This document shows positions 1 to 11,440 of a stretch of 64,000 nucleotides of DNA, piece after piece. Within the stretch, counting starts at the first letter, position 1; every line of letters starts with the position of its first letter. Origin of the DNA: Fasciolopsis buskii. Lineage: Eukaryota; Platyhelminthes; Trematoda; Plagiorchiida; Fasciolidae. The DNA lies in assembly GCA_008360955.1 (NCBI GenBank), contig LUCM01011253.1, forward strand, positions 473,933-537,932, in the 5' to 3' direction. The translations under genes and the position numbers were made by a program. The notes under the pieces are model-generated. The model was not told the origin of the DNA. It made no database searches and saw only the letters and a list, made by a program, of their open reading frames with translations.

Positions 1-1491
1 ATGTAGATCCTAAAGATAGGGCCTAATACATATTTATTCGAATGCTTATTGTTTTCAATCATAATAGCGCATTCGTCTTTCTTTTACACAGTCTCTAGCT
101 TGCCGGGATTGGTTTCATCACAATAAAGATTGACTAACTGGCCCATTTGTAACGATCATGCCAAACCGCGAAGTTGCAAAAGAATTCATTCTCGAAGCTT
201 TGATGTTCAAAAACCATCGACGGTTTGCGGATGAATATCATTCAGTAAACGGTTGTCACTGATCAGAGGATTCAATGAGTACCTCAAGCACAGTGTCAAA
301 GGCTACTCTTAAGTTTGCTGATTCCAGAAAATGTAGTTCTGCTCCGAATGATTTTCTGCAATAAATCTGACACGGAACTCGACTTTGATGGGGACAGGGG
401 ATAAAAGAATACAGAGCAGAGATAAAACTATTTTAATGCCTGTTTTTTCATCAGGGAGAAGATGAATCAGCAATGAAGAGAATTTTGTTGGTAAGGCAGG
501 TAGACCTGACATAAGAATGTATTTCAAGGACTTCAAATGAGAATTCGTAGGGTTTCCCAATCAGACAACAACACTGTTGTATAAACCAACCCAAACGGAA
601 CTGACGATTGCTTATTCGATTCGGCTAGTCGAGAACGAACGTGCTTCCCTGTTCGAGGTGAGGACAGATTTGCACATCTATCAAACAATATATACATATA
701 TATATACGCGTGTGCGCTCGTACACATATAAAAGTGCTTTATATATACCGCACTTTTAATTTTTACCAGTTCAGATAGATTACTCCATACACCGCTCATT
801 TCCGTAGAACTGCGCAGAGCAAATCGAAGGTCAAGAACGGTAGCGGTGAGAATTATGGCTAGATGAGACTGGGTGCTTTAGGAAGGGGCGAATAAGTGGG
901 TCAAAACTGAAAAAAATGAAACGAGGTGGAACAATTCCACTCATTCAAGCATACGGACTATGGTGTACGTTGTGAATAAATTAAAAGTCCTGGTCCAGAC
1001 CAAAGACCTTGGAAATAACTGGCATAGTGATAATTTTATTTGTGCTTGCTCTCTGTTGCATTCCACCGGTCCATCTGATCGGGAAAAGACACTTTTTAAC
1101 ATAAATGGTACCGGCACAACCATTTTATGTATACTCAAAGGTTTCCTGAAATCACTGGGGCAAATGTCTATGTACCTGTCGGGTAAACCCACTCGGTGTG
1201 CCTTTTGCACTCAACCAAACGCCGATCCCATGCCCACTGAGCTCTGAAACATCAAACTTTAGTTACATTCTTCGACTCATCTAGCGTTGATAGCCTTCTT
1301 GCAGAGTAGACACTTGCCGACGTGAATTTTAAGCCCGCATTAAGCACAAAATTACTGCGAGTAAATCCTCCAAGGCATAGTGGAAGCTGAACATTTCAAA
1401 CCCATCATGATGAAGCCTTGCCGTGATAACCAAAATGAATGTCTGGTACCGTCATTCCCGATCTAACTGTGTTTCGCCCATTCGACATAGC
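1..1491. other. Intergenic, no gene recognised
   Basis: No open frame here resembles a known protein, and short frames occur on both strands as expected by chance. There is a short alternating TA/TG stretch near 690-740. Nothing else is supported. Confidence 0.6.
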
Positions 1492-1553
1492 AATAAATAA
1501 CGTGAAGTAATTCACCATGTGCTGTCATCGTTCAACCCACCATTAAGAAACCA

Positions 1554-1610
1554 TGAAAGAACTGTACAGCTGTTTCATCCTTGTTAGGAATCATCAGCAG
1601 TGTATATCCA
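1554..1610 (-). ncRNA. Type I hammerhead ribozyme motif with minimal stem III
   Basis: Read on the minus strand, the conserved core CTGATGA (1597-1591) is followed by stem II TTCC/GGAT with loop TAACAA, then GAAAC (1576-1572), a two-base-pair stem III closed by loop AGCT, and the triplet GTA with predicted cleavage between 1565 and 1564. Stem I pairs CACTG before the core with CAGT after the cleavage site (four pairs, then C/T). A distal helix, TGGA with TTCA, lies beyond an internal loop. All universally conserved core bases are present. The pair next to the core in stem II is T/T instead of G-C, so activity may be weak. Structure was worked out by hand. Confidence 0.72.
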
Positions 1611-1624
1611 CTGCGCCAAAACTG

Positions 1625-1678
1625 GGACGCGAACCCGGGATGAACGATTTTGAGTCGAAAGCCTTAGCCATTGCGCTA
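1625..1678 (-). promoter_or_regulatory. Internal Pol III promoter (A and B boxes) of the SINE
   Basis: On the minus strand, TAGCGCAATGG at 1678-1668 matches the A-box pattern and GGTTCGCGTCC at 1635-1625 matches the B-box pattern, about 32 bp apart as in tRNA genes. An anticodon-like loop CTCAAAA lies between them, suggesting descent from a tRNA-Leu(CAA)-like sequence. No convincing acceptor stem closes the cloverleaf, so this is a tRNA-derived SINE head and not a functional tRNA gene. Confidence 0.65.
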
Positions 1679-1880
1679 CCAGGCAGGCTCTGAACAGTTT
1701 GTTGAACTTCACCACATGATGTTGCACCTATCCGTCACCGATTTGCACGGCTACTGGCCGCTAATGCAGAGCAATCGACCCCCATTGATAGATGACTTCT
1801 CTATAGGTAGCCTAAGTACAAAGAAGGCTTTGGATATGACCGACAGAGCTTGATTTCTTGGTACTTGTTAGTGGTAGGAG

Positions 1881-1993
1881 GATGAAACAGCTGTACAGTG
1901 CTTCCATGGTTTCTGAATGATGAGCTGAGCGATGATATCACATGGTGAATTATTCCACGAAAGCATTCAATCCCCTACTACTAACATGTGCCA
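1881..1993 (+). repeat. 5'-truncated second SINE copy, inverted relative to the first
   Basis: From GATGAAACAGCTGTACAG at 1881 onward this plus-strand stretch repeats the 3' half of the hammerhead and the tail seen on the minus strand at 1580-1505. The core GAAAC is at 1884-1888 and the GTA triplet at 1893-1895, followed by CAGTG, which would pair better with CACTG than the CAGTT of the other copy. The CTGATGA half of the core is missing upstream, so this copy alone cannot form a ribozyme. Confidence 0.65.
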
Positions 1994-3052
1994 AATAAAT
2001 AACGTCTCAAGGATTTCCTTATGGCTGATGTGAACGGAAAATTCTGAAAAAGGTTTGAGCATTGTCCGTTTTGCTTTAAAGCGTCAATGGGATGGTGAGT
2101 TTTGTGCAGTTTAATGAATCCTAAAATTGTTGCCTTTCGCTTAACGGTTCATTGAGCCGTTAGTTAATGATATAGTACTTGTTACACACGACCGTGAACA
2201 CTTGAAAGTTACTGATAAAATGCTATTCGGGAAAAACGGGTTTTGCTTACTTTCCGGGGCTAGTTGAAACTTAACAACAGCAAAAACATTACTACGCAAG
2301 TCATTTAGTCAGTTTATATTTCGAACTGCGAGAAAATCCCACGAAGGACATTGAAAACCCCATCTTTCGTCTACCAAAATGTACGTAAAAATGGTTTTCC
2401 TTTTTGACTTTGAAAGAGCATGATTGAATATAACTCATTTTGCAAAAGGGAAGCGATGCATGCAAAATAAGCGCGCAATATCACCCGTCTGCAGATATTT
2501 CCAGTCGGATTTGGGTCGTCATTAGATGAACACAATGATTTTTGGCTTAGGCATTCCCATTCAATAGCCGTATTCGGGCGAGATAGTTTATGCTCCACTG
2601 CATTGTCATACTGAATATCATTGACCCGCAGATTTGAATTGAATAAGTGATTAGAAATCTGCGGCGTGAACCCGCTGTTTTCTCCCTTCCCAATATTTTG
2701 TTAACTGGATTTTCCGTGTCCAAGAATCGTCATGCAGAAGACTACGGATCGCTAACTCGAACTCAATGACCATTGTCTTCTTCTCGGTTTTGGCCAATCT
2801 TTTCAGCAATAGTCTATCACCACCGTCCAACACGAACTTCCTCCATCACTGGGCAACCCTTCAGTCCGTTTATGGCACCAAACGTTCTTTTTCCTACCTA
2901 GGCATGATTCTCATTCATCCAGGACTTGTTCTCACCTTGATCAATCGCAAATGGGCACAGCCTATTTTAGATGCTTGTCAAACCGAATGGTGACATTCGA
3001 CTCATTGGATTGCATTGATTTTGAGACGCTTGCCTTCTGATTCAGGACTGGA

Positions 3053-3080
3053 GGTGTGAAAATTTCCAGAATTTCACACC
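3053..3080. repeat. Short inverted repeat (hairpin)
   Basis: GGTGTGAAA at 3053-3061 is followed by its reverse complement TTTCACACC at 3072-3080. No coding or element context explains it. Confidence 0.6.
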
Positions 3081-6000
3081 TAGCTCCACACTTCAGGTTG
3101 GTTTTGTCAGTAAGCTGCCAGTAGCCCATGTTGACTATGGTAGCTTCTGAGGGACCCTCCGGGAATTCATACCCGGACTTCTCAACAAGCCACTCCGGAG
3201 CAAGATTTACTAGGATGGAACTTAGTAGTTAGTGGTGTGGTTCTTAGTCCAAGGGTAGCGTCACCCGCATCGCCAGCAAGGCTTTCCGCATTTTAGCTAT
3301 TCACCGAGGCACAACAACTAATCATCGATCTCAGGTAATACACGGAACACTAACAGAAACCATCAACTGGACACTTTAGGTTATGTGATAGTCCCTTAGA
3401 TACTGTGCTCACAACAGCAGTTCCCAATCATTGGTTACATTTTTCTAGACCAATCGATTTTAAGTGGTTTCTTCATCAACACATCAAATTGAGTCATATT
3501 ACTTGGTCCCACCCCTTTCTAGTCAATGCTAATCAAGCTATTTTCGATGTAAAAATTAGATCATTATAATGTTTTAATCTTTTATTTTACTAACAAGTTT
3601 TCACGCCTGAGAAGCCTCCAAAGGGAATGGGTTTGTGAAAAAAAATTGGCGCGCTTATTAGGTCGTATTGCGACACAGCGGTCAGCCCATTCCAACAGTC
3701 ACACCGTTCCACTCGCCGCTGTAGTGTTCACACCAAAACCAATCCCATGAATGAACACAATGGAGCGGACTATTGTGGTTGGCTCGGACAGTGTTCACGA
3801 CTAGATGGGGGAACGCTGTTTTAGTCGGGTAATTTGCAAAACTGCATGAACCCAGATCAACATCTGCCAGCAGCGCAAAACAACGATGGCACTCCGGTTC
3901 ATCACTATGCTTTGCTGAAAGCAAAATAAAGGTCATTAGGTGACATACCTCCAAACCCATATGATAAGACACCTAAAGGTTCGTTGGTGAGGCCTAGGAA
4001 AGAATTGAAACAGAACGACAAATCTGGCGCATGAATGAGTACCACTTGCAGCTCGATGCAACCGCTACCATCTGAAGCTCGAGTACTGTAGTGATTTTAT
4101 CTTGTCACCATATCGCAAGTTCTGACAAATCAAAAAACAGCTTCTGAGGTGACAATATTCACACTTGCGATAATAAAAATGGATTAGGGACACTAGCATC
4201 AGTCTCGATAGGCACTGTCAATGGTTAGGGTTCCATTTGGTTATTGTCCAGAGCTTTCAGCGACTCAACTTCTTGTTCCGACTACAACACAGACTGGAAT
4301 ATAAATCTGAGAACTAAACAACAGTCCATGAGACGGGGTATATGAACTGAAGTTGGTCAGCTGCTTCGGATGTCATTTTCCACTAGCTCCAGTAAATTGT
4401 TAACAGACTTTGCGCTAATTAGGAATAACAGTTATCATTCTTCTCTCTTGTGGAAACCTCGACCGGTTAAGAATGATGGGGAAGATTGATTTTCGTATAT
4501 GGTGAGCTTAAAATCTAAGATGCTCGCTACCTTCCAAGCCCCCGCAATGGTCAAACGGCCACCGGTGGGACGGATTAAAAATGAATATGCTAATGGAAGT
4601 TGCCCATCGTCCCAGGTCATTTTACTCCAATCGAGATGTTCCGACTGACCACATATCTCACGATAGATTTTTCCAGTTGCCTTATAAAACAGTGAAAGGC
4701 AAATGGTTTTTACAGTAGGAAGGGCTGACGGCTATGATGGTCCCAATAAACAGAATGGCCCACTAATTGTTTGAGTGGAATAAAACCAGGTAATTTGATC
4801 GGCCGAAATGCTTCTCCCTAATATTTCGGTGCATCTGACAAAATTTCTCCAGAAAGATGATAACAAAATCCTGTCAATATTCGCTTAACTTGATTTTGTG
4901 CACTGACAATCCCAGCATGCACGGATCTGAGATAGTGCGTTAGGGTTATTCAACGGCAAAACACCGCAAATGTGCAAGGTATCCACGTTTGAATGGCAGA
5001 TATACCATCAAACAAGTGCTCCCATATTACCGCCAATGCCCATTCACATGGCCCCTGATCTCTGAGTTATCATTCTCCCAGGTAAAAAACGTTACACATA
5101 CATCTGTCTTGCGGTCCATATCATGAAGATCATCATCCTTTACATTTATTTTATTCGTTATTTTTGTTCCCGTGAGCAGGGTGGGGTTAGAAAGAAAGAG
5201 CGAGTTTGTGTGCCGAAAATCCCAACTCTCGGATACTATAACTAAAAGGAACCTAGTAATTCCAACAACATTGCTCAGAGTTACGTAACAAATATTTAGA
5301 AATCATGCTTGCGTTTCAAAAGATCTGGAAGTCCAATATATGGTTGAAAGTTATTGTGTAATACACAATGAGCATCGCACAGACGCGAATATGTACTCGG
5401 GTAGAATGCGTCATTTTTCAGCTCTAGGTGAACCTGATATCATCAAACCAGTCGAGGGCCGGTTCCCATTAGTTTTGACAATTTCATGCTAGAATAAACA
5501 ACGAAGAACCTAAAGATCCGGGAAAACTGTTTTTCGACAGCACGAATAACTTATTTCAAGGTGATCTTAGAGATAGTCTATTTATGAGATTTAACACCTT
5601 CAAAATATATTAACAACTCTATCGGCAAAGAAGGAAAATATGTGGTAAACTTAGCCATTCAATTGGGTCGCCGCCGACTGGAATCCCAACACGGAATAGA
5701 GTGTCACTCCATGATGCCATCAACAGCCATTTGATCGTGCAGTTTCAGTTATTAGAAAGAAACGAATTTCATGCAACCGCAAGGATGCACTTACGTTTTG
5801 GCCGATAGAAGTCAGCGCCTAGCCCCCGGGATAGAACTCACAGTAGTTCACTTTTTGGATGAACGGTTATGTTGCTTGCTTTGGTGGAGGACTTTCACCT
5901 ATAGATAGCAATGGGAACAGCTTCCGTAGGGTCATCACTGTTAACTAAAACCTATTCGGTAGGTAGCTGGTGATGCCACGACCTTCCGTCCAGTCTTCTA

Positions 6001-8215
6001 TGAGTCCTATTTATCCCTTTGGGATACTTTCCATACTTTTAAAGCCCATTTATGAAGCGAATTAAAACAAATTACGGTAGTACTTAAAAGTACTGTGAAA
6101 AAACTGATTTTATCTTCTCCATTAAGCAAGAATTCAGTGAAAGTCTCTCTCCGTAAATAAGCACGTACACGTGGATCAAAACCTGTGTAGATGAATGGAG
6201 AAGAGTCAATGTGGCCACAACAGCTAGGTCAGGAATGGTGACATATGAGGCGACTAATTGTCTACTACGAGGGTAGCAAACTGTAATGTGCTTAGAAAGT
6301 GGTAGCAGACTGATACAGCTTCACCACCACCATAAACAGCACGGCTACCTGTATCAACAGCATTACTGGTCGCGATGCATAAACGCGGGCCGACGCGATG
6401 TTATCCCATCGTATGGTAATGTTTTATCCAATCCGATTGTTTCACGTGGCAGTTTGCAAACGAAATGTGTTTGCGCCTTTCATTCTCCGAAATTATTGTA
6501 CTCCGATAGGTTTACTATGTTCTTATCTATTCATTTATGACTTTGTCTATTCCGTCGCGTATGGAATGGCGCCGAAAGCCACGCAGTAGCTTTGATGCGG
6601 AATGAAGGGGGTCAGTGTGGCAAAGCAGTGTGCGCTGATGTTCAAGACACCTGAACAACGCAGGCATTCAAAATTGGCCGTAAGAAAAAATGTACACCTT
6701 AGAATTGGTTTATCACAGAAAAATGGTCAAAAATATTAGCTGCGGTGCCCTCAGACCAAATGATAAGAAGTTGGGATTGACTGTGACGTCAATGTTCAAC
6801 ATAATAACGATGACAATATTATTACTAATAATACTATCGAGCGCAGACGTTGGATGCTGTGCTTATGAGCTTAGGCTGACAGTTGTGCCACAAAAACTAA
6901 TCAAGATCACAATATTTCTCCTGCATTCGTATCTTTATTCTTGTTTCCACCTACTCCTGGTCGCTTTAATTTCGTCTAGAACCAAACGCTTTCGACATCG
7001 TTTACCAGTAGGTAACATTAAATTTTCCGGGGAAAGTATAAAAGCAGAAGCAATAAGTCTTTATCTATTGACGTTTTGTGAAATGATTGGAATAGTTGCT
7101 AGATCTTCAGATGGCGTGAAGAACACCGAATCCCGCCTCAGGATGTCGTTAAATTAGGTTCCCACTGGAATGGTCCCGTGATATTTCTGTCAGGGTAACC
7201 GTTTGAAAGCAGGAGAGCACGGCACAGCTGTTTCCCACACTTGTTTTTCAGCCATAGTCCATGATAAGCTGCCGAATGCTGAATGACTGGATTCTATTTC
7301 TGGATGAGCTATTTCTAGTCTTAAACCAGACCGCCGAGAGTTCCTGTCCACTCAGAGATCCTTCTCCGTAAAAGGATAGTCTATTTGAGATGACAAACTT
7401 AAAGGTATTAGAATTGGATTAATTGAAATTCTCCTTAAAAACACCGCAAGGAAACAGTCGTCAGAAAATATCGTGCTAAGTGAACGGAGTGTGGTAACTG
7501 AATTGGAATTCATAGGTGCGAACTAATGGGTTTTGTCAAATCTGATCTCCCAACCAATTTTGGTTCGGAACTTTTATGGAGCACATCAGATTAAATAAGC
7601 TTGGACTGAACAACGTCAATATTTGGTTTCCCAGCCTTCAAAAAGCTATTCTTCACACTGACTGGTTGGAGTGACTGTAAGAAAAAAAGAAATGAGACAG
7701 ACAAACAAATAGATGGAACATTTTGCACGATTTGTGTATGATTAACTTGCATGGGGAGTTTACATGGTGGTGGACAGTATCCATTTTCATAACGAGTGGC
7801 AAATGCATGCGATCGATTCACTTGGCAAAACATATCTTAGACGGTTAGGCAAACTTATATCGAACTTTGGATCCGCTACTTGAATAGAGAATAAAATAAA
7901 AATAAGGGGTTAAATGCGGCACAGGTAGGAAATTAAAGCAGCAATACAGCTGTCAACACAAACTACAGTAATGTGCACCCAACCACCATGTTACTAGGTC
8001 CACGGCGGACCAGCAGCTAGCATCTTGGTGTTTGGACATGAATTTGGCAAGTTTTAATCCACCCCATCCGGTACTTTTCACTTTCCTATTAGACATGCCA
8101 CAACTGACTTCACTTCCTTTGCTCAACAGTCGGTTAAGTAGTTACGACATTATTAACGGGAATGAAAATGCGAAAGAAAACAGATAAATATTACTCGAAA
8201 TCCAACCTCCTAAGT

Positions 8216-8234
8216 CACACACACACACACACGG
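8216..8234. repeat. (CA)n microsatellite
   Basis: An uninterrupted CA dinucleotide run of about 19 bp. Confidence 0.9.
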
Positions 8235-10009
8235 TTTGTGATGTGTAGACATCTTACATTAAAACTATCTTGAAGATTAAAAGGGAAAATTAGTGAGGAC
8301 CTAGTGTACTGTGCCGTTTTCGTATGCCATTGGTCCTTCATAGGCATACCAAACAGCTAAGCTCTCTGGCTGTTTCACTGTACCGAACCAAAAGTGGATA
8401 TCACCTGAAAATTCTATTTCTAGTCAAGTGGTATTTGAAATCCAGACAGAGTGGTAAACGTACCTGAATGCGCCAATGAATGTGTGAACACACATGCATC
8501 CGCGCACGCATATATGTAGATGCCCATACGTACATGCATTCACACATGCAGATAGGCAAATAGACAGACTGACAGAAACGCGAGTGATAGGAGAAACCCC
8601 GTAGGTGAGTCACTTAACCTACTGAGATAATTAGTAGCACTGAACTGTTTTGTTTCATATCGGACAAATTTTCAGCGCATCCTGCCCATTGTTAACGACT
8701 TACTACCGCGTATGCACCGGTAGATTTCAACTTACACATGGATATGCTTTCGCTGTGTATAAACTCCATTCAGGCGAGTCGAAAGAAATCAGTATCAGTG
8801 ATTCATGATGTTCGGTGAATTACACCTGACATGCTGACCTTCGGATATATAAGAAGCTTATGTTTGGCTTGCTATCTTTATTGTTTTATTTAGAAACCCC
8901 AGCTCAGGACTTCCAAGCGGCACTTTCTGGAGGCTCAACTTTCCATCCTGGCCAAAATAAACACATTCGGCTGCACTGATTTGCCAACAGTTCACCGATC
9001 TACTAGATTCCTGGTGAAGTTTTACAAGCACAAATATTTATTTTAAAAATGTGGCATTTTTTGGGCAGGCTGGCTGTCATTGCAAATAGCATCACTTAAC
9101 GATCAGTGGGCAAGGGAAACTAATTTTACCCCGTTTAATTACATTTTGTGCAAGGTCCTATGCATCGAGTGCTAAGCTCAATAGAAGTGAATCTGATTGG
9201 CGGTCATCTCAATGTGTGTGGGGGGGAGGGGGCGTAGGCGTCGGCGTGAGTGTAGAGCACTCCCCGTGTAAAAGATATTCTGATGAAAAAACTCGCCTGT
9301 ATAGGGTTGGATTTTGAGTGTTAACGTGTGCAGTCAAGACGCACAACTTGTCAGTGTTAAATAATCCATCCCTTTGTTTAAGGGAATAAAAACGCAATTC
9401 ATCTGCTTCTTGCCTGGTCGTAAGTCCCATGCACTAAAATGCAAGAAGCAATTATTCTGTTTACACCAAAAGAATGGGGTTATTGAGAAAAATAACCTCT
9501 CGATTACAGAGGGTAAAACGTTCGTCATCAGCGAAGAACAGGTGGAATAGATAAGAGTCACCGACTCGGAGGTCACCAACCCCTTACACGGTACGCTAAC
9601 TTATCCCAATAATTCATCGCTTCGACTGAAATGCTACTTATTCCAAAACCCTGCTGTCCAACAATTCACGTTCCTTGGAATTTGATGTGGCGATTGCAGT
9701 CCAAAAGTAATTCATTAGCCTGCATAGAAAGTGCTGTTCGTTTAAAATTGAATGACGTCCAACAGTTAAACACAGTCGGATTAGAAAACCAGCACTTGAC
9801 TCAGACTGGCCCTTTATGAAACACTATCGGAAACAGTCTGTATTCTCCACATTTAAATGCCCCCAATAGTCCAAATAGATGAAATATTGTTCATAAAATC
9901 AATTTTCATTAAGAACCATTAGAAAGAATTAATAGTCAAATAAAAATGTGAATGAGGACGGGATATGTGGTGTTATCTGCATAACCCGAAGACAGATGAA
10001 CGTGTTCTC

Positions 10010-10381
10010 TTAATTGTTTTGGGGTCTGTGGTTTGCACTGGGACCAAAGGTGGACCAGGGGAGTTGAAAGAAAATCACATGTTGTTTTTGAGCGCACAGT
10101 GGAAAATTGTGAAAACGAATCACGACAGCTTCCGCAGCGACCAAGAGGCGACATTTTGCCAACCTGGCCCATTGACCCCTGACCTTGTACAAGGTCCGGA
10201 AAGCTTGCGTCACACTCACAGTGTGGTCAGTCTGTGCTAGGTGTGAAACGATCACACTATTAGGTGACTTAAGTGTTCCAGTGCCCAACCATGCAGGGTG
10301 GTGCTCAAGGACGCGTTCAGACAAGCGCCTGGTCGTGCGGCCGATGTACATTGTCCCGCAGAAACATGCGAAGGAATAGAT
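10010..10381 (-). pseudogene. Penelope-like GIY-YIG endonuclease domain, left copy
   Basis: The minus-strand frame encodes the C-terminal endonuclease of a Penelope-like element. It contains the C-x-C-G preceding MYIGRT (the GIY-YIG half-motif), the following arginine-rich helix RRLSERVLEH, and the AAEAVVIR segment that carries the expected catalytic glutamate. In known elements this domain nicks the target to prime reverse transcription. The frame ends at the usual place after the LPW motif. Relative to the right copy, one base change at 10382-10384 turns a Cys codon (TGT) into TGA, separating this domain from the upstream linker. The copy is therefore inactive as a polyprotein. Confidence 0.82.
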
Positions 10382-10457
10382 TCAAAACGAGGATGCAACA
10401 TCAGGAACTTCCAACTGTAATGACACTACGAGGCGGAATTTGAACAGCATTCGAAGC

Positions 10458-10868
10458 TTAGCTGTGCAAAAAGTCAGTTATAATGGTAGTCACTTTTTGC
10501 TGTGCCATCTCCGCCTGGCGTATCACCTTCGCATGACAGAGATACTGGCTTTCTCTCCATCGTCGCCCTCCTTGGGACTTCCTTTTCTGTCTCCAATATC
10601 TACTTGGGAAGCCATTTTCAATGAGTACTCTTCTGCGGTTCAGATTCAAGAGTATCTTCTATGCATATTCTTTTGTTTTGGTTGTAAGACATCTAGTCAG
10701 TTTCCTCTTCACGCTAAGAGGTACAAATCTGTAAAAGTCGATATATTGTTCGTTCCACGTGGCTTTCCTGAGTACCGATTGCTGAACTGAACTGCCTCCT
10801 CGACGACTTAATTGTATGTCTACGAATTTTTTTACTTTGTTCAATTTCATCTCTGTTGTGAAGTTCAC
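10458..10868 (-). pseudogene. Penelope-like RT C-terminus and RT-endonuclease linker
   Basis: Two minus-strand frames (10868-10659 and 10649-10458) are in the same phase and separated by a single TAG at 10661-10659. The first has the signature end of Penelope-type reverse transcriptases: a K-F-V-D-I-Q strand, then VLRKATWNEQYIDF and FVPLSVKRKLTRCL. The second has the linker motif LIENGFPSRYW, which in this family sits between RT and endonuclease. The catalytic RT motifs lie upstream and are absent, so the fragment is 5'-truncated. The frame then changes before the endonuclease region at 10381. Confidence 0.78.
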
Positions 10869-10887
10869 ATTTCGTTAGCTAAGTTAA

Positions 10888-11295
10888 ACTTATTCAGCAG
10901 TCGTTTCTGCAACCCCGTTTTGTATCTATTCCTTCGCATGTTTCTGCGGGACAATGTACATCGGCCGCACGACCAGGCGCTTGTCTGAACGCGTCCTTGA
11001 GCACCACCCTGCATGGTTGGGCACTGGAACACTTAAGTCACCTAATAGTGTGATCGTTTCACACCTAGCACAGACTGACCACACTGTGAGTGTGACGCAA
11101 GCTTTCCGGACCTTGTACAAGGTCAGGGGTCAATGGGCCAGGTTGGCAAAATGTCGCCTCTTGGTCGCTGCGGAAGCTGTCGTGATTCGTTTTCACAATT
11201 TTCCACTGTGCGCTCAAAAACAACATGTGATTTTCTTTCAACTCCCCTGGTCCACCTTTGGTCCCAGTGCAAACCACAGACCCCAAAACAATTAA
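10888..11295 (+). pseudogene. Penelope-like GIY-YIG endonuclease domain, right copy
   Basis: An open frame from just after a TAA at 10885-10887 to a TAA at 11293-11295, about 135 codons. It has C-x(9)-C-F-C-G before MYIGRT, the R-R-L-S-E-R-V-L-E-H helix, and the L-L-V-A-A-E-A segment with the expected catalytic Glu. The Cys lost in the left copy is present here (TGT at 10921-10923). The domain looks intact, but it has no reverse transcriptase and no evident start signal, so it is an orphan domain and probably not expressed. Confidence 0.78.
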
Positions 11296-11327
11296 GAGAA
11301 CACGTTCATCTGTCTTCGGGTTATGCA
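10905..11327 (+). mobile_element. Penelope-like element fragment (right, plus strand)
   Basis: A second, shorter fragment of the same Penelope family, in the opposite orientation to the left one. It covers only the endonuclease end. The 404 bp at 10924-11327 equal the reverse complement of 9978-10381. Just upstream (10905-10923) similarity to the left copy continues with several mismatches and then stops. No convincing target-site duplication was found around the pair. Confidence 0.78.
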
Positions 11328-11400
11328 TGTAACACTATAAATAGGACTATTCCCAAATAGCGCGCCCTATCAAGGTACTGTGCTGCTAGTAACAGTTGCG

Positions 11401-11440
11401 GCATTCATGTGTTCAGTAGGGGCATTCATATGTTCAGTAA
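11401..11440 (+). repeat. Imperfect 2-copy tandem repeat
   Basis: GCATTCATGTGTTCAGTA at 11401-11418 is repeated as GCATTCATATGTTCAGTA at 11422-11439 with one change. It lies just downstream of the Penelope pair. No function can be assigned. Confidence 0.75.

Larger units (their letters stand above)
1492..2005. mobile_element. Composite inverted SINE pair with 12-bp target-site duplication
   Basis: The 12-bp direct repeat AATAAATAACGT is present at 1492-1503 and 1994-2005 and encloses about 490 bp. Inside, a minus-strand copy (about 1690 down to 1504) carries a tRNA-like Pol III promoter, a hammerhead motif and a tail. A plus-strand copy (about 1881 to 1993) repeats only the 3' half of the hammerhead plus the tail. 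The tails match at roughly 80% by eye, so the element can fold back on itself. A tRNA-related head followed by a hammerhead is the published layout of the schistosome SM-alpha SINE. The central 1690-1880 is unassigned. The direct repeat suggests the inverted pair inserted as one unit. Confidence 0.7.
2006..9977. other. Intergenic, no gene recognised
   Basis: No frame with a recognisable domain. The longest, a plus-strand frame at 6690-7157, has no family resemblance I can name. There is a short perfect hairpin at 3053-3080 (arms GGTGTGAAA / TTTCACACC), a CA run at 8216-8234 and a G-rich tract near 9211-9232. Confidence 0.55.
9978..10880 (-). mobile_element. Penelope-like element fragment (left, minus strand)
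   Basis: A 5'-truncated Penelope-like retroelement read on the minus strand. It starts near 10870 in the C-terminal end of the reverse transcriptase, continues through the RT-endonuclease linker, then a GIY-YIG endonuclease region, and ends near 9978. The reading frame is broken by in-frame stops and by a frame change between the linker and the endonuclease. It lies head-to-head with a second fragment on the plus strand. The last 404 bp are identical to that fragment. Confidence 0.8.
9978..11327. repeat. 404-bp identical inverted repeat with 542-bp spacer
   Basis: Arms 9978-10381 and 10924-11327 are reverse complements of each other with no difference seen, and position pairs sum to 21305 throughout. 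At both arm ends identity stops abruptly. Outside, the sequences differ (two mismatches within nine bases at the outer end, about three within 15 at the inner end). The spacer is Penelope sequence belonging to the left, minus-strand fragment. Confidence 0.88.

Noticed and set aside
1620..1690. A functional tRNA-Leu gene
   Set aside because: A and B boxes and an anticodon-like loop are present, but the acceptor stem and part of the anticodon stem do not pair, and a hammerhead follows directly; a SINE head is the better reading.
6690..7157. A 155-codon plus-strand frame
   Set aside because: It has hydrophobic stretches but no family resemblance, no splice context and no neighbours that support it; chance is sufficient.
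9871..11360. CCAAATAG at 9871-9878 and 11353-11360 as a target-site duplication of the Penelope pair
   Set aside because: The left copy is about 100 bp away from the element end, and 8 bp of such AT-rich sequence can match by chance.
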